From assembly GCF_009455625.1 (NCBI RefSeq), contig NZ_QPEQ01000001.1, positions 992,001 to 1,056,000 of the forward strand: a DNA stretch of 64,000 nt. The letters are read 5' to 3'. The notes below the pieces were generated by a model. It had not been told where the DNA came from, did not search any database, and saw only the letters and a program-made list of their open reading frames with translations. The DNA comes from Paraburkholderia bonniea (GTDB taxonomy: Bacteria > Pseudomonadota > Gammaproteobacteria > Burkholderiales > Burkholderiaceae). The position numbers and the translations under genes are program-made. Shown here in pieces: positions 1 to 9,318 of this stretch; the stretch's first letter is position 1, and every line of letters starts with the position of its first letter.

Positions 1-625
1 CGAGCATCTGTTCGGCGTAATGCTGCCAGTCGGTCGCGCAATGCAGATACGCGCCGGGTTTCAGGCGCGAGGCCAGCAGGGCGGCGAACACCGGCTGAAG
101 CAGGCGGCGTTTGTGGTGCCGCGCCTTGTGCCACGGATCGGGAAAGAAAATATGCACGCCGTCGAGGCTGGCGGGCGCAATCATCTGTTCGAGCACTTCG
201 ACGGCATCGTGCTGAATGATGCGGATATTGCTTAGCTCCTGCTCGCCGATCAGCTTGAGTAATGCACCAACGCCGGGCTCGTGGACTTCAACGCCGATGA
301 AGTCTTCGTTAGGACGATGAGCCGCGATTTCCGCTGTGCTCGCGCCCATGCCAAAGCCGATCTCCAGCACGCGTGGCGCGTGCCGGCCAAAGTTTGCTGC
401 CCAGTCGGGCTGGGTGGGGGCGAAGGGCACGACAAAGCGGCTGCCGAATTCATCCATGGCGCGGCGCTGCCCGGTCGAGACGCGTCCGGCGCGTGTGACG
501 AAACTCCGGATACGGCGCAGATGAAGCGGCTCGCTGGTGGAGTCGGTTGCTTCATCAGGTGTGGTGTCGCCCGGCCCTGTTGAGAAGGTTTCCGGCAAAC
601 CGGGTTCATTGGGATCGTGAATCAT
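1..625 (-). CDS. trmB: tRNA (guanine-N7)-methyltransferase TrmB (3' end beyond window)
   Basis: TrmB is a cytoplasmic, SAM-dependent enzyme that forms m7G at position 46 of tRNAs. Translating the complement from the ATG at 625 gives [10 protein letters not shown], then the SAM-binding motif [11 protein letters not shown] at about residues 87-97, the acidic EVHEPG stretch, and the family signature [16 protein letters not shown]. About 208 codons are present and the frame is open to the left edge, so only the C-terminus is missing. The poorly conserved, Thr/Ser/Pro-rich first 35 residues are usual for Burkholderia TrmB. The start is the first ATG of the frame; no strong Shine-Dalgarno is visible. 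Identification is secure. Confidence 0.95.
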   Translation of the reverse strand, partial: MIHDPNEPGLPETFSTGPGDTTPDEATDSTSEPLHLRRIRSFVTRAGRVSTGQRRAMDEFGSRFVVPFAPTQPDWAANFGRHAPRVLEIGFGMGASTAEIAAHRPNEDFIGVEVHEPGVGALLKLIGEQELSNIRIIQHDAVEVLEQMIAPASLDGVHIFFPDPWHKARHHKRRLLQPVFAALLASRLKPGAYLHCATDWQHYAEQML

Positions 626-730
626 TGTCAATGGTGTCAGGAGAAAGACGGGTAAGAAGGGGCAACCAGGTGAATACAGGCAAGCGAGGCAAGTGGCCGC
701 ACAGTATGCGTTTTAATGGGGGTTTTGCCG

Positions 731-1057
731 TTACATGGCCAGAACAAACCCCAGTTTCTGGTTGATGACATAGGTGTGTTTCTCAAACTGGTTTTGAATC
801 AGCTGGCAGCGTTGGGCGAGTGGCAAGTTTTCATCGAGCTGCATTTTGGCGTGCCTGGCTATCGCATCTACCCATTCGCTTTCGCCAATGTCAGGGCCGT
901 GCCCCTGGCCGTCTGAGGTATCGAAGTAATGCTGGTTGACATAGGCGGCCCATTCCGGGGTGCCAGGAGCGGCGGTTGGCGGGGTGGGGATATGCGTAGT
1001 CATGGCCAGCCAGCCAATAACCAGAACCGCGAGCAAACCAAGGACGACTTTCTTCAT
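731..1057 (-). CDS. Small exported or membrane-anchored hypothetical protein
   Basis: This 108-residue protein begins MKKVVLGLLAVLVIGWLAM, a short positive start followed by a hydrophobic stretch that would act as a signal peptide or single anchor. The rest is soluble and probably periplasmic, with no Cys and no motif I recognise (a Pro/Thr-rich linker, then a helical region with HAKMQLDENLPLAQRC). I do not recognise a family. It sits alone between trmB and tRNA-Gly on the same strand. The signal-like N-terminus and host-like codon use support a real gene. Confidence 0.7.
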   Translation of the reverse strand: MKKVVLGLLAVLVIGWLAMTTHIPTPPTAAPGTPEWAAYVNQHYFDTSDGQGHGPDIGESEWVDAIARHAKMQLDENLPLAQRCQLIQNQFEKHTYVINQKLGFVLAM

Positions 1058-1210
1058 GGCAGACCTGTGAGGGGATCACGCGAGGGCTGATGATAAGCGC
1101 CTGGCGGAGGTTGAAACATAGCGGGAGATTTCGGGTGAGGCGTGAGGTGTCCGGCCGCCTGTTCTCAAGCGCTGCTTTGAGCAAAAAGTGTGGGTGCGGC
1201 GGATGATGAA

Positions 1211-1242
1211 AACCCCTTTCAGCGGCTTGCGTGAAAGGGGTT
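1211..1242 (-). terminator. Terminator after tRNA-Gly
   Basis: Read on the minus strand, an AACCCCTTTCACGC arm pairs across a short loop with GCTGAAAGGGGTT and is followed by TTTC. It lies about 10 bases past the CCA end of tRNA-Gly, where that transcript should end. Confidence 0.7.
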
Positions 1243-1251
1243 GGGGCATGC

Positions 1252-1326
1252 TGGAGCGGGCGATGGGAATCGAACCCACGTCTCTAGCTTGGGAAGCTAG
1301 GGTAATAGCCATTATACGACGCCCGC
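1252..1326 (-). tRNA. tRNA-Gly (anticodon CCC)
   Basis: The complement folds as a standard cloverleaf: acceptor GCGGGCG/CGCCCGC, anticodon stem CTAGC/GCTAG around the loop TTCCCAA (anticodon CCC, reading GGG), a GGTTCGATTCC T-arm, and an encoded CCA at 1252-1254. A terminator hairpin follows. Confidence 0.95.
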
Positions 1327-1526
1327 AGAGCGCGCTATTTTACAGGGGTTTGGGCGCTTTGGGGAGGTGGGATTGAGTTGCTGGCGTGAAAAATGCGAGC
1401 GCTTTGGCAATGATGGCGGGCCAGTTTTGGCCGTTCGGCCAGCCACTCTATGCGTCCCGCTTATCATGGCGACGAATGCGGGGAAATACCGGCGCTGCGA
1501 TAACGGCGCCGGAGAGTAGTCTTTTC

Positions 1527-2555
1527 TTAACTGAGGTGGTTCATTATTTTTTTAAATACCAAAACGAACGGCACCAGGGTCATGCACACTATCGTGAAAT
1601 AAAACATTCCGGCATTATTTTCAGCGACATAAATTTCAGGTGCTAGCCAGATAACGATCGGCTCAAGAATTAAAAATCGGATCGGTATATGTAATCCGAG
1701 GATAAGAAGAGAGTTTTTTCCTACCCGGGAAAGGGGTTGGTAGTTTTCTAACAGTTTGCCGAGCGCTGCAACTAGCACGATGCCTGAAAATGCAATCAGC
1801 ACAAACAGGGCGTATCGGCGAGGGTAGTAAAGCGAAACTGTTTTGTAGTAATTGGGTATTTTATCCGCCAGAATGGCTCCCCAGATATTAATGACAGCTG
1901 CAACAGTTATAAATGCGCAAGCGGCCCAAGCCTGGAGTTTTTTGAGATTATAAATGATGCTGGAATTGGCGCAGTAGTAACCCACACAATAGAAAATAAG
2001 ATAATATGCCGCCGCATCAGCCGACCACGGAAGATTTGGTTGTGACGTGTACGGATAGCCTAAATACGACGCGACTAGCGTAACAAGGAAGATTGCGACG
2101 GGAATCCGGAGAATCTTTCGGATCGAGAAAAAAGCAATTTCAACCACAAACAGGGCTGGCAAAAACCAAAGTGCTTCATTAAATGGCATTTGTTGCCGCT
2201 TTGCCATAATAATGTCGAGCATGATGGGCGTCACTCGATGGGCTTGAGGTAAAAATAATGCTACCGAGAAAAATGTAAAAATCAGATACGGTAGTATTAT
2301 CGACCTAAAGCGCGCGGCGGCGAAGGGTAATAAAAAAGGGTGTCGCTCTGGTTTAAAGAGAAAGCCAGAAATAAAAAAGAAGAGCGGCATATGGAATAGA
2401 TAAATGTAATCGAATATCCGGTCCGAGATCCAGTCTTGCCCGTTAATGAGCATATGCCCGAATACAACAAGAATTATGCCGACTCCCTTCATCGCATCGA
2501 CATAGTCGATTCGTTGTGAGGTTGGTGAGCCTCTCTCGGTAATTATTTTTTCCAT
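1527..2555 (-). CDS. Acyltransferase family 3 membrane protein (OafA/WecH type)
   Basis: This 342-residue integral membrane protein has the acyltransferase-3 hallmarks: an N-terminal RIDYVDAMKGVGIILVVFGH segment with the conserved His, then LFHMPLFFFISGFLF, and about ten hydrophobic helices. Members move acetyl or other acyl groups from the cytoplasm onto surface glycans such as O-antigen or exopolysaccharide; the acceptor here cannot be told. Length is normal and the frame is intact. Base composition is clearly poorer in GC than its neighbours (27 of 60 bases G or C at 1681-1740) and it uses AT-rich codons, which suggests horizontal acquisition. No sugar genes lie beside it, so it acts as a lone modifier. 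ATG 2555 is chosen because the conserved start motif follows at once. Confidence 0.88.
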   Translation of the reverse strand: MEKIITERGSPTSQRIDYVDAMKGVGIILVVFGHMLINGQDWISDRIFDYIYLFHMPLFFFISGFLFKPERHPFLLPFAAARFRSIILPYLIFTFFSVALFLPQAHRVTPIMLDIIMAKRQQMPFNEALWFLPALFVVEIAFFSIRKILRIPVAIFLVTLVASYLGYPYTSQPNLPWSADAAAYYLIFYCVGYYCANSSIIYNLKKLQAWAACAFITVAAVINIWGAILADKIPNYYKTVSLYYPRRYALFVLIAFSGIVLVAALGKLLENYQPLSRVGKNSLLILGLHIPIRFLILEPIVIWLAPEIYVAENNAGMFYFTIVCMTLVPFVLVFKKIMNHLS

Positions 2556-2875
2556 AATGGGATATGTTTTATCGGTATCTACGATGAAAAATTTTTATAG
2601 CCGCCTACTGCAATAAGTGCACTCATGGGTTTTTATCCAGGCGTATTCTCGCCTGGCGCACCCATGGGCTCTCGTTGAGAACGGGGAAGCCACGAAGTAA
2701 TGTCGGATGCAGAAGGGGCGTTTCGCTAAGCGGCCAAAGCGCAACTAACGGCCGTTGAGGGCGTTAGCGCGGTGGCATTGTTGTTACTGGCCAGGCTCTA
2801 GATCTGAGTAAATCTGTGGGGGCGGTGCGGCTGCAAGGATTTCGTTAGTCCTGCCACCGCACGCCGCCACCTTTA
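2556..2875. other. Intergenic spacer, nothing recognised
   Basis: This is 320 bases between the acyltransferase start and the yggT stop. It goes from AT-rich next to the acyltransferase to GC-rich further on. No convincing ORF, RNA or terminator is seen. The change in composition near 2640 may mark the edge of an acquired segment. Confidence 0.5.
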
Positions 2876-3439
2876 TTACAGTGGGAAGTTCGCTAATGAC
2901 GCTCCCGCACGCGTCACAATCATCAGCAGCACCTGCACGATCACGAATAAAAGAATAGGTGACAGGTCAATGCCGCCAAGTTGCGGGATCACGCGCCGTA
3001 ACGGATTGAGTAATGGTGCGGTCAGTTGATAAAGAATCGGCATGGCAGGTGAGCGTGGATTGAGCCACGACAGCAGCGCCATCAGAATGGTGAGCCAGAT
3101 CACCAGATTCAACGCCCATTTAATTACCATCAAGACCGCAATGATGAGCGACAGCGGTAATTGCTCGAATGGATCGGTGCCGGTTACGGCCACCATCGCC
3201 AGGCCGTAGACAAAGGCGGTCAGCAGTGCTGCCACGATGGTGGCCCAGTCGACGCCGCGTGTGCCGGGAATCGCACGGCGTAGCGGCAGGACGAGCCAGT
3301 TGGTGACTTGCAGCACGGTGCTGGTCACTGGGTTGTACGGGGGCATGCGCACGACTTGCAGCCATGCGCGCAGCAGCAGCGCCGCGCCGAATAGAGTGAA
3401 AACCGTGCTGAGCAGAAAATGGGCGATTTCGCCGAACAT
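2876..3439 (-). CDS. YggT family membrane protein
   Basis: YggT proteins are small inner-membrane proteins of uncertain function, often found near proline biosynthesis or cell-division genes and linked to osmotic tolerance. This one has 187 residues in two similar halves, each with a pair of hydrophobic segments and the typical pattern around NPVTSTVLQVTNWLVLPLRRAIPG and its second-half counterpart NPLRRVIPQLGG, where NP and RR-IP are conserved. Length fits the double-YggT form. It lies downstream of the DUF2520 gene on the same strand, about 134 bases away. Confidence 0.9.
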   Translation of the reverse strand: MFGEIAHFLLSTVFTLFGAALLLRAWLQVVRMPPYNPVTSTVLQVTNWLVLPLRRAIPGTRGVDWATIVAALLTAFVYGLAMVAVTGTDPFEQLPLSLIIAVLMVIKWALNLVIWLTILMALLSWLNPRSPAMPILYQLTAPLLNPLRRVIPQLGGIDLSPILLFVIVQVLLMIVTRAGASLANFPL

Positions 3440-3573
3440 CTCGTGTCCTTTCCTTCAAAAAATATCCGGGGCAAATCCCGTTGGTGAGGTGCCGCAAAAG
3501 CAGCGCCAGGCATAGCCGAGCGCCTGGTGCTGCAAGCGCGGCGGTCCGTCGCGCGGCGTCACATTATCACGGC

Positions 3574-4530
3574 TTACTGGCGGCTTGCCTTTATGGGCGA
3601 AATATCACGTGCCTGTAGCAGTGAGCGCTCCAGCGAGGTTTCGACCATCTGGGCGATTTCATCGAGGGCGACAGGCGGCGTGGGGCGTTCGCGGGCCAGA
3701 TCGACTGCGCGGCGGCTTAGCAGGCCATAGAGCGCCGCATGGTCGCCACCACATTGTTCGAGCAAGTCCAGCTGGGCTTGCATGATACCGGTGTCGCCAC
3801 GTGATACCGGGCCAGCAAGCGCTTGCGCCAGCCCTCGGTCGCGTGCTGTTTCGAGCGTGCCGGCGAGCATTGGCAACAACGCGCGTAGTGCGTCGGCCTG
3901 GCTGAACCCGAGTGTTTGCCAGAGGCGTGTGCCTTCAGCGAGGCCGCAGAGCGCGAAGCTTGAGGCGTAGTGCGCTGCGGCGTGGTACAGCATGCGCTTG
4001 CCGGGCGGAATAAACAGCGGATGGCAGCCCAGCGCGGCGGTGAGCGCGATCAGCGTTTTTTTTAGCGTGCCTTGGGCTTCGAGCGTGACGGAGCAGCCTG
4101 CGATGCGCTCGATATCTTCCACGCTACCGCCAAACAGATAGAGCGGATGAAACCCGCCTGTCGCGGCACCCTGGGCACGGGCGGAGTCCAGCAGGCTGAC
4201 CGGTGAGGCACCGCTGCAATGCACGATGGCCCATGCGCGTGTGGTGTTCGGGGAGGATTCGGACGGGCCGAACTGGAGAGCGTTGACGCTCGGCACGATC
4301 TGGTCATCGGGAGGCGTGAGAAAAACCAGATCCACGGTATCTACTACTTGTTGTGGATCGGCGTAGGCCTGGCAGTTTTCAAGCTGGCTGGCGACGGTGC
4401 GTGCGCTGTCGAGCGTGCGGCTGGCGATGGCGGTGACGGGATAGCCCGCGCGCGCGAACGCTGGCGCAAGGCACCGCGAGACGCGGCCAGCACCAATGAA
4501 ACCGAGTCTGGGCAGAGTGAGTTGGGTCAT
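3574..4530 (-). CDS. Rossmann-fold / DUF2520 domain protein
   Basis: This 318-residue protein starts MTQLTLPRLGFIGAGRVS, a glycine-rich nucleotide-binding motif (GFIGAGR) near residues 10-16. It continues as an NAD(P)-binding Rossmann-like domain and a helical C-terminal DUF2520 domain containing GGFHPLYLFGG and YHAAAHYASSF. The fold resembles pyrroline-5-carboxylate reductase and 6-phosphogluconate-type dehydrogenases, but the substrate is unknown. The frame is open 107 codons further upstream, but that extension is low-complexity and unlike the family, so the ATG at 4530 is preferred. It precedes yggT, the usual Burkholderia arrangement. Confidence 0.85.
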   Translation of the reverse strand: MTQLTLPRLGFIGAGRVSRCLAPAFARAGYPVTAIASRTLDSARTVASQLENCQAYADPQQVVDTVDLVFLTPPDDQIVPSVNALQFGPSESSPNTTRAWAIVHCSGASPVSLLDSARAQGAATGGFHPLYLFGGSVEDIERIAGCSVTLEAQGTLKKTLIALTAALGCHPLFIPPGKRMLYHAAAHYASSFALCGLAEGTRLWQTLGFSQADALRALLPMLAGTLETARDRGLAQALAGPVSRGDTGIMQAQLDLLEQCGGDHAALYGLLSRRAVDLARERPTPPVALDEIAQMVETSLERSLLQARDISPIKASRQ

Positions 4531-4898
4531 ATCGGATTGAGCGAAGGAGCCAGAAAAAATCGAACTGAAGTATCGCCCATTCCTTTCTTGTGGGGCAGTC
4601 GTGTGCAAGCGAACAGGATTGTGTAATGAAAAATTACCGGCGCCTGAGCGGGTGCGGCGCGGGTGGGGGGCTTTAGCGTGTGCTGGCAGGAGCGGCCGGT
4701 GGCGCATGGTCTGCTGGGCGGTGCTTGCACGTCTGCTGGATGGTTCAGCCCCGGGCTGGCGGCACGCCATCGAACGCTCCCGGCAATTGCAATTTGCAAC
4801 AAATGATCGCGGTGAGCGGCGGGGCTTTGCGATAAATTCGAGATAGAACATGCCAATTTGCGGTGTGGCCAGGTGGCCGCGCTGCCAGGAGAACCGAA
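4531..4898. other. Divergent intergenic spacer
   Basis: This is 368 bases between two divergent genes (DUF2520 to the left, the secreted protein to the right). It must hold both promoters, but I see no clear -35/-10 pair. An AGGAG at 4887-4891 serves the right-hand gene. Confidence 0.4.
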
Positions 4899-5201
4899 GT
4901 GAAAATGTTTGTCCCTTATCTCGTTGCTGCTGCGCTAGGCGCTGGGCTGATTAATGCTGCCGAAGCGCGGGTGTCGATTGATGTTGGCATCGGGTTGCCG
5001 GTGTTCCCCGTCTATCCGGCCTATGCCCCGCCGCCTCCGCCGGTGTACTACGCTCCGCCGCCAGTGGTGTATGGGCCGCCGCCGGTGGTAGTTGGGGGTT
5101 ATTACGGCTATCCAAGGCCGTACTGGCGGCACGGCTATTACCGTGCGCATGGCTACTACGGCGGGGGTTATTACGGCCGGGGCAATTACCGGCATTGGTG
5201 A
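4899..5201 (+). CDS. Secreted Tyr/Gly/Pro-rich protein
   Basis: This is a 100-residue protein with a signal peptide (VKMFVPYLVAAALGAGLINAAEA, cleaved after AEA). The mature part is low-complexity: a PAYAPPPPPVYYAPPPVVYG block and then repeated GYYG/YRAHGYYGGGYYG units. Such proteins are common in Burkholderia and probably surface or periplasmic, with no known function. The frame is open from 4863, but the AGGAG at 4887-4891 points to the GTG at 4899 (7-base gap), with the ATG at 4905 as the alternative. Host-like base composition. It stands alone. Confidence 0.8.
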   Translation: MKMFVPYLVAAALGAGLINAAEARVSIDVGIGLPVFPVYPAYAPPPPPVYYAPPPVVYGPPPVVVGGYYGYPRPYWRHGYYRAHGYYGGGYYGRGNYRHW

Positions 5202-5261
5202 ACGAAGCAGGTACTGGTCAGCCCTGGCCGTTTAACCGGCCAAGGGGGAGTTAGCACAGCT

Positions 5262-5290
5262 AGTCTCAATCAGTCTCAATCAGTCGAATG
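5262..5290. repeat. 10-bp direct repeat, three units
   Basis: Two exact copies and one diverged copy of CAGTCTCAAT lie head to tail in the spacer between the secreted-protein gene and the dehydratase gene. No function is evident. Confidence 0.6.
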
Positions 5291-5411
5291 GCGTGCTGCA
5301 GATATTGGCAGCGCGCCATTGTTGTATTCAGGGGCTTGTTGTTGACGCTTGTTCCAGGATGCAGGCGAAGCGGGGAGAATGCGCCATCGCCTCTACCGGA
5401 GTCTGCTGCCA

Positions 5412-6377
5412 ATGACCGCGCTTCCCGCCCCTACGTTCGATGATGTTCTCGCAGCCGCAGCACGCCTTGAGGGTGTGGCGCACCGCACGCCCGTCCTGAC
5501 TTCCCGCACGGCAGATGCGCGTAGCGGCGCATCGGTGTTTTTTAAATGCGAAAACTTTCAGCGCATGGGGGCATTCAAGTTTCGCGGTGCTTATAACGCG
5601 ATTGCGCAATTTGATGCCGCGCAGCGCGCGGCCGGAGTGCTGACTTATTCATCGGGGAATCACGCGCAGGCGATTGCGTTATCGGCGCGGCTGGCCGGGA
5701 TTCACGCGACGATCATCATGCCGCACGACGCGCCAGCCGCTAAAGTGGCCGCGACCAAAGAGTATGGCGCGGAGGTGCTGGTCTATAACCGTTACACCGA
5801 AGACCGTGAAGCGCTTGGCCTGGATTTGGCTCAGGCGCGTGGCATGACGCTGATTCCGCCTTATGACCACCCGCACGTGATGGCGGGCCAGGGCACGGCG
5901 GTCAAGGAATTAATCGAGGAAACCGGGCCGCTGGACCTGTTGTTTGTCTGCCTGGGCGGTGGTGGTTTGCTCAGCGGGAGTGCGCTCGCAGCGGTTGCGT
6001 TAAGTCCTGGTTGCCGGGTGATTGGTGTCGAGCCGGAAGCGGGCAACGATGGTCAGCAATCGCTGGCGCGCGGTGAGATTGTGCATATCGACACACCTCA
6101 CACGCTCGCCGATGGCGCGGCTTCGACGCATCTGGGTGTGTACACGTTTGAGGTGATCCGGCGTCTGGTCGAGCAGATCGTCACGGTGAGCGACGCGCAG
6201 CTCGTCGAGACGATGCGGTTTTTTGCCGAACGCATGAAGCTGGTGGTTGAACCCACCGGTTGCCTCGGGGCGGCGGCGCTGTTTAATGGCGCGATGCCGG
6301 TGCAGGGACGGCGCGTTGGTGTGCTCGTGAGTGGCGGCAATGTCGATCTGGCCCGTTTCGGGCAGTTTTTTGCCTGA
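5412..6377 (+). CDS. Threonine/serine dehydratase-like PLP enzyme
   Basis: This 321-residue fold-type II PLP enzyme belongs to the catabolic threonine/serine dehydratase family and probably deaminates L-threonine, L-serine or 3-hydroxyaspartate to the 2-oxo acid and ammonia. It shows FKCENFQRMGAFKFRGAYNA, where the Lys of FKFRG forms the Schiff base, the SSGNHAQ substrate loop, the CLGGGGLLSG phosphate-binding loop and a C-terminal LVSGGNVD. It lacks the ACT-like regulatory domain of biosynthetic IlvA, so it is the short, catabolic type. The ATG at 5412 matches the family N-terminus (MTALPAPTFDDVL); the frame is open 21 codons further up. Confidence 0.88.
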   Translation: MTALPAPTFDDVLAAAARLEGVAHRTPVLTSRTADARSGASVFFKCENFQRMGAFKFRGAYNAIAQFDAAQRAAGVLTYSSGNHAQAIALSARLAGIHATIIMPHDAPAAKVAATKEYGAEVLVYNRYTEDREALGLDLAQARGMTLIPPYDHPHVMAGQGTAVKELIEETGPLDLLFVCLGGGGLLSGSALAAVALSPGCRVIGVEPEAGNDGQQSLARGEIVHIDTPHTLADGAASTHLGVYTFEVIRRLVEQIVTVSDAQLVETMRFFAERMKLVVEPTGCLGAAALFNGAMPVQGRRVGVLVSGGNVDLARFGQFFA

Positions 6378-6518
6378 GTCTGGTTTGGGTTTTGCTTGGG
6401 TTTTTGCCAGAGCCTCGGGCTGGCAGATCATGTTGATGGCCTGATTCTGCCGTCGTCTGCCATGCCGGTGGTGCCCGTGGTGCCGGTAGTGCGTTGTGCT
6501 GCGATAACGCCGCTGCTA

Positions 6519-6689
6519 TTACGCTCAGCAAACGTTCAACAAACGCTCAGCAAACGCTCAGCAAACGCTCAACAAACGCTCAACAAACGCTCAACAAACG
6601 CTCAACAAACGCTCAACAAACGCTCAACAAACGCTCAACAAACGCTCAGCAAACGTTCAACAAACGCTCAACAAACGTTCAGCAAACGC
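6519..6689. repeat. 11-bp tandem repeat, about 15 units
   Basis: About 15 head-to-tail copies of AAACGCTCAAC with substitutions (GTT for GCT, AGC for AAC) fill the spacer between the dehydratase gene and the convergent LysE gene. The central seven units are identical and the outer ones diverge. Because 33 bases make three units, every + frame reads an 11-residue repeat (for example SKRSTNAQQTL), but there is no start signal or domain, so coding is unlikely. There are no spacers, so it is not a CRISPR array. Confidence 0.95.
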
Positions 6690-6720
6690 CCTGACTGCCC
6701 CCGCAGTTCGATGAATCAGG

Positions 6721-7395
6721 CTAGTTCAGGCTTTGCGCGGCATTCACGATCAGATCCTTGTAGCCATGCACGATCACGCTGTACGCAAAGTAGGCAAAGA
6801 GCAGCGCGGAGAACACGTGGCAGATGCGCAGCAGCCCGGTTCCGGCGCGTTTGCGGCCGTGGCTGGCGAGCGCACACAGGAAGAGCGTCCAGCACAGTCC
6901 GCCCAGAAAGAAGCCCCCCAGGAAAATCGGCGCAGTGGTGAGCGAGGTCGCGCCAGCTTTGGCGATCAGCGCGCCGCCAACGGCTGCGAACCACAGAATC
7001 GCGGTGGGCGATGAGACTGCCAGCAATACGCCCCGCACGAAGTTGCGGGCGGGCGTGAGCGGCGGGGTCTGGTTAGCCTCACCTTCGACGGGCGGCGCGG
7101 AGGCTGGGTAGAGCGCCTCACGCGCCATTTTCCAGGTCAAAAACAGCAAGGTCGCCGCACCGCCGATCCAGACCACCCAGCGCACGGATTCGAACTGCAG
7201 CAGCGCAGCCATGCCTAGCAGTGCCAGCCCGGCATAAATCAGGTCGCCAAAACACGAGCCGAGACCAAGCCAGAACCCAGGCCGAAAGCCATGCGAGAGC
7301 ACGAGCGAGATCAGCGCAACGTTGACGATGCCAATATCGAGGCACAGCGATAGCGACAGAAAGAAGCCATTGGAAAACAGCGATAAAACATGCAT
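6721..7395 (-). CDS. LysE family amino-acid exporter
   Basis: This 224-residue inner-membrane protein has the LysE/RhtB layout: about six hydrophobic segments, the N-terminal GLGSCFGDLIYAGLALLG stretch, a variable Pro-rich cytoplasmic loop at about 100-115 and the second-half NFVRGVLLAVSSPTAILWF, matching the family's second-half pattern. Members export basic or small neutral amino acids; the substrate cannot be assigned here. It stands alone and converges on the 11-bp repeat array. ATG 7395 follows the usual short N-terminus. Confidence 0.85.
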   Translation of the reverse strand: MHVLSLFSNGFFLSLSLCLDIGIVNVALISLVLSHGFRPGFWLGLGSCFGDLIYAGLALLGMAALLQFESVRWVVWIGGAATLLFLTWKMAREALYPASAPPVEGEANQTPPLTPARNFVRGVLLAVSSPTAILWFAAVGGALIAKAGATSLTTAPIFLGGFFLGGLCWTLFLCALASHGRKRAGTGLLRICHVFSALLFAYFAYSVIVHGYKDLIVNAAQSLN

Positions 7396-7491
7396 CGGCG
7401 TGGCTTGTCCGTGTGAGAGTGAGGCCGCCGTGACGGGGCGGCCAAACGTGAGGCGGGAGGTGAGGCGGAAGGCGAGACAGGTTCGTCCTTG

Positions 7492-9060
7492 CTACAGGCC
7501 GAGTTCCCCCCAGAGCTGGTCGATACGCTGTTTCACGGCGGGGTCCATGGTGATCGGGCGGCCCCATTCGCGCTCGGTTTCGCCGGGCCATTTGTTCGTG
7601 GCATCGAGCCCCATCTTGGAGCCGAGGCCTGCCACCGGCGAGGCGAAATCGAGATAGTCGATGGGCGTGCGTTCTACCAGAACCGTATCGCGGGCTGGAT
7701 CGACCCGGGTGGTGATAGCCCAGATCACTTCTTTCCAGTCGCGCAGGTTGACGTCTTCATCGACCACCACGATGAACTTCGTATACATGAACTGCCGCAG
7801 AAAGCTCCAGACGCCGAACATCACTCGTTTGGCGTGGCCTGGGTAGCTTTTCTTCATCTGGACGATTGCCATCCGGTAGCTGCAGCCTTCGGGGGGCAGA
7901 TAGAAATCGGTGATTTCGCTGAACTGCTTTTGCAGCAGCGGCACGAACACTTCGTTCAGTGCGACGCCGAGCACGGCGGGTTCATCGGGCGGTTTGCCGG
8001 TGTAGGTGGAGTGATAGATGGCGTCGCGCCGCATCGTGATGCGCTCGACGGTGAACACGGGAAACCATTCCTGTTCATTGTAATAGCCGGTGTGGTCGCC
8101 GTAGGGGCCTTCGAGCGCATGTTCATAGGCGGCGCTGGCACCTTTGGTGGGCCGTGGCGGGGCATGCGCGGGCGAGGCGGCGGGGGTGCCGGTTTCGGGG
8201 TAGATAAAGCCTTCGAGCACGATTTCCGCACGTGCGGGCACTTGGAGCGTGTCAACGCCGGGCGTCAGGCACTTCGCTAGTTCAGTGCGGGCACCGCGCA
8301 GCAGGCCGGCGAACTGGTATTCGGACAGCGTGTCTGGCACCGGCGTGACCGCGCCCAGCATGGTGGCCGGATCGGCCCCCAGGACGACGGCGACGGGATA
8401 CGGCTGGCCCGGGTTGTGCAGGGCGAATTCGCGGAAATCGAGCGCGCCGCCGCGATGCGCCAGCCAGCGCATGATGAGTTTGTTGTGGCTGATGAGTTGC
8501 TGGCGATAAATGCCGAGATTCTGCCGGGTCTTGTTTGGCCCGCGTGTGACGGTTAGCCCCCAGGTAATCAGGGGCGCGGCGTCGCCAGGCCAGCAAGTCT
8601 GGATCGGCAGGCGGTTCAAGTCGACGTCCTTGCCTTCCCAGACAATTTCCTGACACGGCGGCGCGCTGACGGTTTTAGGTGCCATGTCCCAGACCGCCCG
8701 TGCCAGCGTGAACAGCTTGCCGACTTCTTTTAGCCCTTTAGGCGGTTCGGGCTCCTTGAGCGCGGAGAGCAAGCGCCCGACATCGCGTAGCGATTCGAGC
8801 GCGGCACCGTCACCGGCTTGCGCGTCGGCGTCGATGCCCATGCCGAGCGCGACCCGGCGCGGCGTGCCAAACAAATTCCCGAGTACGGCAAAGCGATGTT
8901 CCTGCCGGGCTTCGAACAGCAGCGCCGGACCGCCTGCGCGTAATACGCGGTCACACACTTCGGTCATTTCCAGGACAGGCGACACGTGCTGCGGAATACG
9001 GCGTAGCTCGCCGAGCGCTTCGAGACGGTGGCTGAAGTCGCGCAAGTCTTTGTATTTCAT
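7492..9060 (-). CDS. ubiD: 4-hydroxy-3-polyprenylbenzoate decarboxylase UbiD
   Basis: UbiD decarboxylates 3-polyprenyl-4-hydroxybenzoate in ubiquinone synthesis, using the prenylated FMN made by UbiX. The 522-residue protein starts [22 protein letters not shown] as in the family and carries the [21 protein letters not shown] region, [21 protein letters not shown], and the catalytic [10 protein letters not shown] and [12 protein letters not shown] segments with the conserved Glu residues. Its length is that of Burkholderia/Ralstonia UbiD. It is the only gene of this pathway in the window and is transcribed away from the transglycosylase. Confidence 0.96.
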   Translation of the reverse strand: MKYKDLRDFSHRLEALGELRRIPQHVSPVLEMTEVCDRVLRAGGPALLFEARQEHRFAVLGNLFGTPRRVALGMGIDADAQAGDGAALESLRDVGRLLSALKEPEPPKGLKEVGKLFTLARAVWDMAPKTVSAPPCQEIVWEGKDVDLNRLPIQTCWPGDAAPLITWGLTVTRGPNKTRQNLGIYRQQLISHNKLIMRWLAHRGGALDFREFALHNPGQPYPVAVVLGADPATMLGAVTPVPDTLSEYQFAGLLRGARTELAKCLTPGVDTLQVPARAEIVLEGFIYPETGTPAASPAHAPPRPTKGASAAYEHALEGPYGDHTGYYNEQEWFPVFTVERITMRRDAIYHSTYTGKPPDEPAVLGVALNEVFVPLLQKQFSEITDFYLPPEGCSYRMAIVQMKKSYPGHAKRVMFGVWSFLRQFMYTKFIVVVDEDVNLRDWKEVIWAITTRVDPARDTVLVERTPIDYLDFASPVAGLGSKMGLDATNKWPGETEREWGRPITMDPAVKQRIDQLWGELGL

Positions 9061-9318
9061 CGGATCTGGATACCCACGAGAGCCGCAAACGGCACAAAAA
9101 ACAGGAGGGGGAAGGACACATACCGTGACGACGGATGGCGGATTTTACCTGCTGGCGCGGCGCGCTTGTGAGGCCGTCTTGAGGTTGTCGATGGGTTGTC
9201 GATGGGGTGGATTGAGCGGCAAAAAATGCGTTTTGACTCAGTGCCGCGTGGCGCGGAAAGGGCCGATCTGGGCCTGTTTTTATATAACTAAAAGTAATGA
9301 TTTTGAATTATTGTAGTG

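Noticed and set aside
6519..6689. Possible CRISPR array
   Set aside because: Units are 11 bases, directly adjacent, with no spacers and no cas genes; the 9-bp array at 28854 fails for the same reason.
7489..8280. 263-codon ORF opposite ubiD
   Set aside because: His/Gly-rich shadow of a conserved, complete ubiD gene in high-GC DNA.
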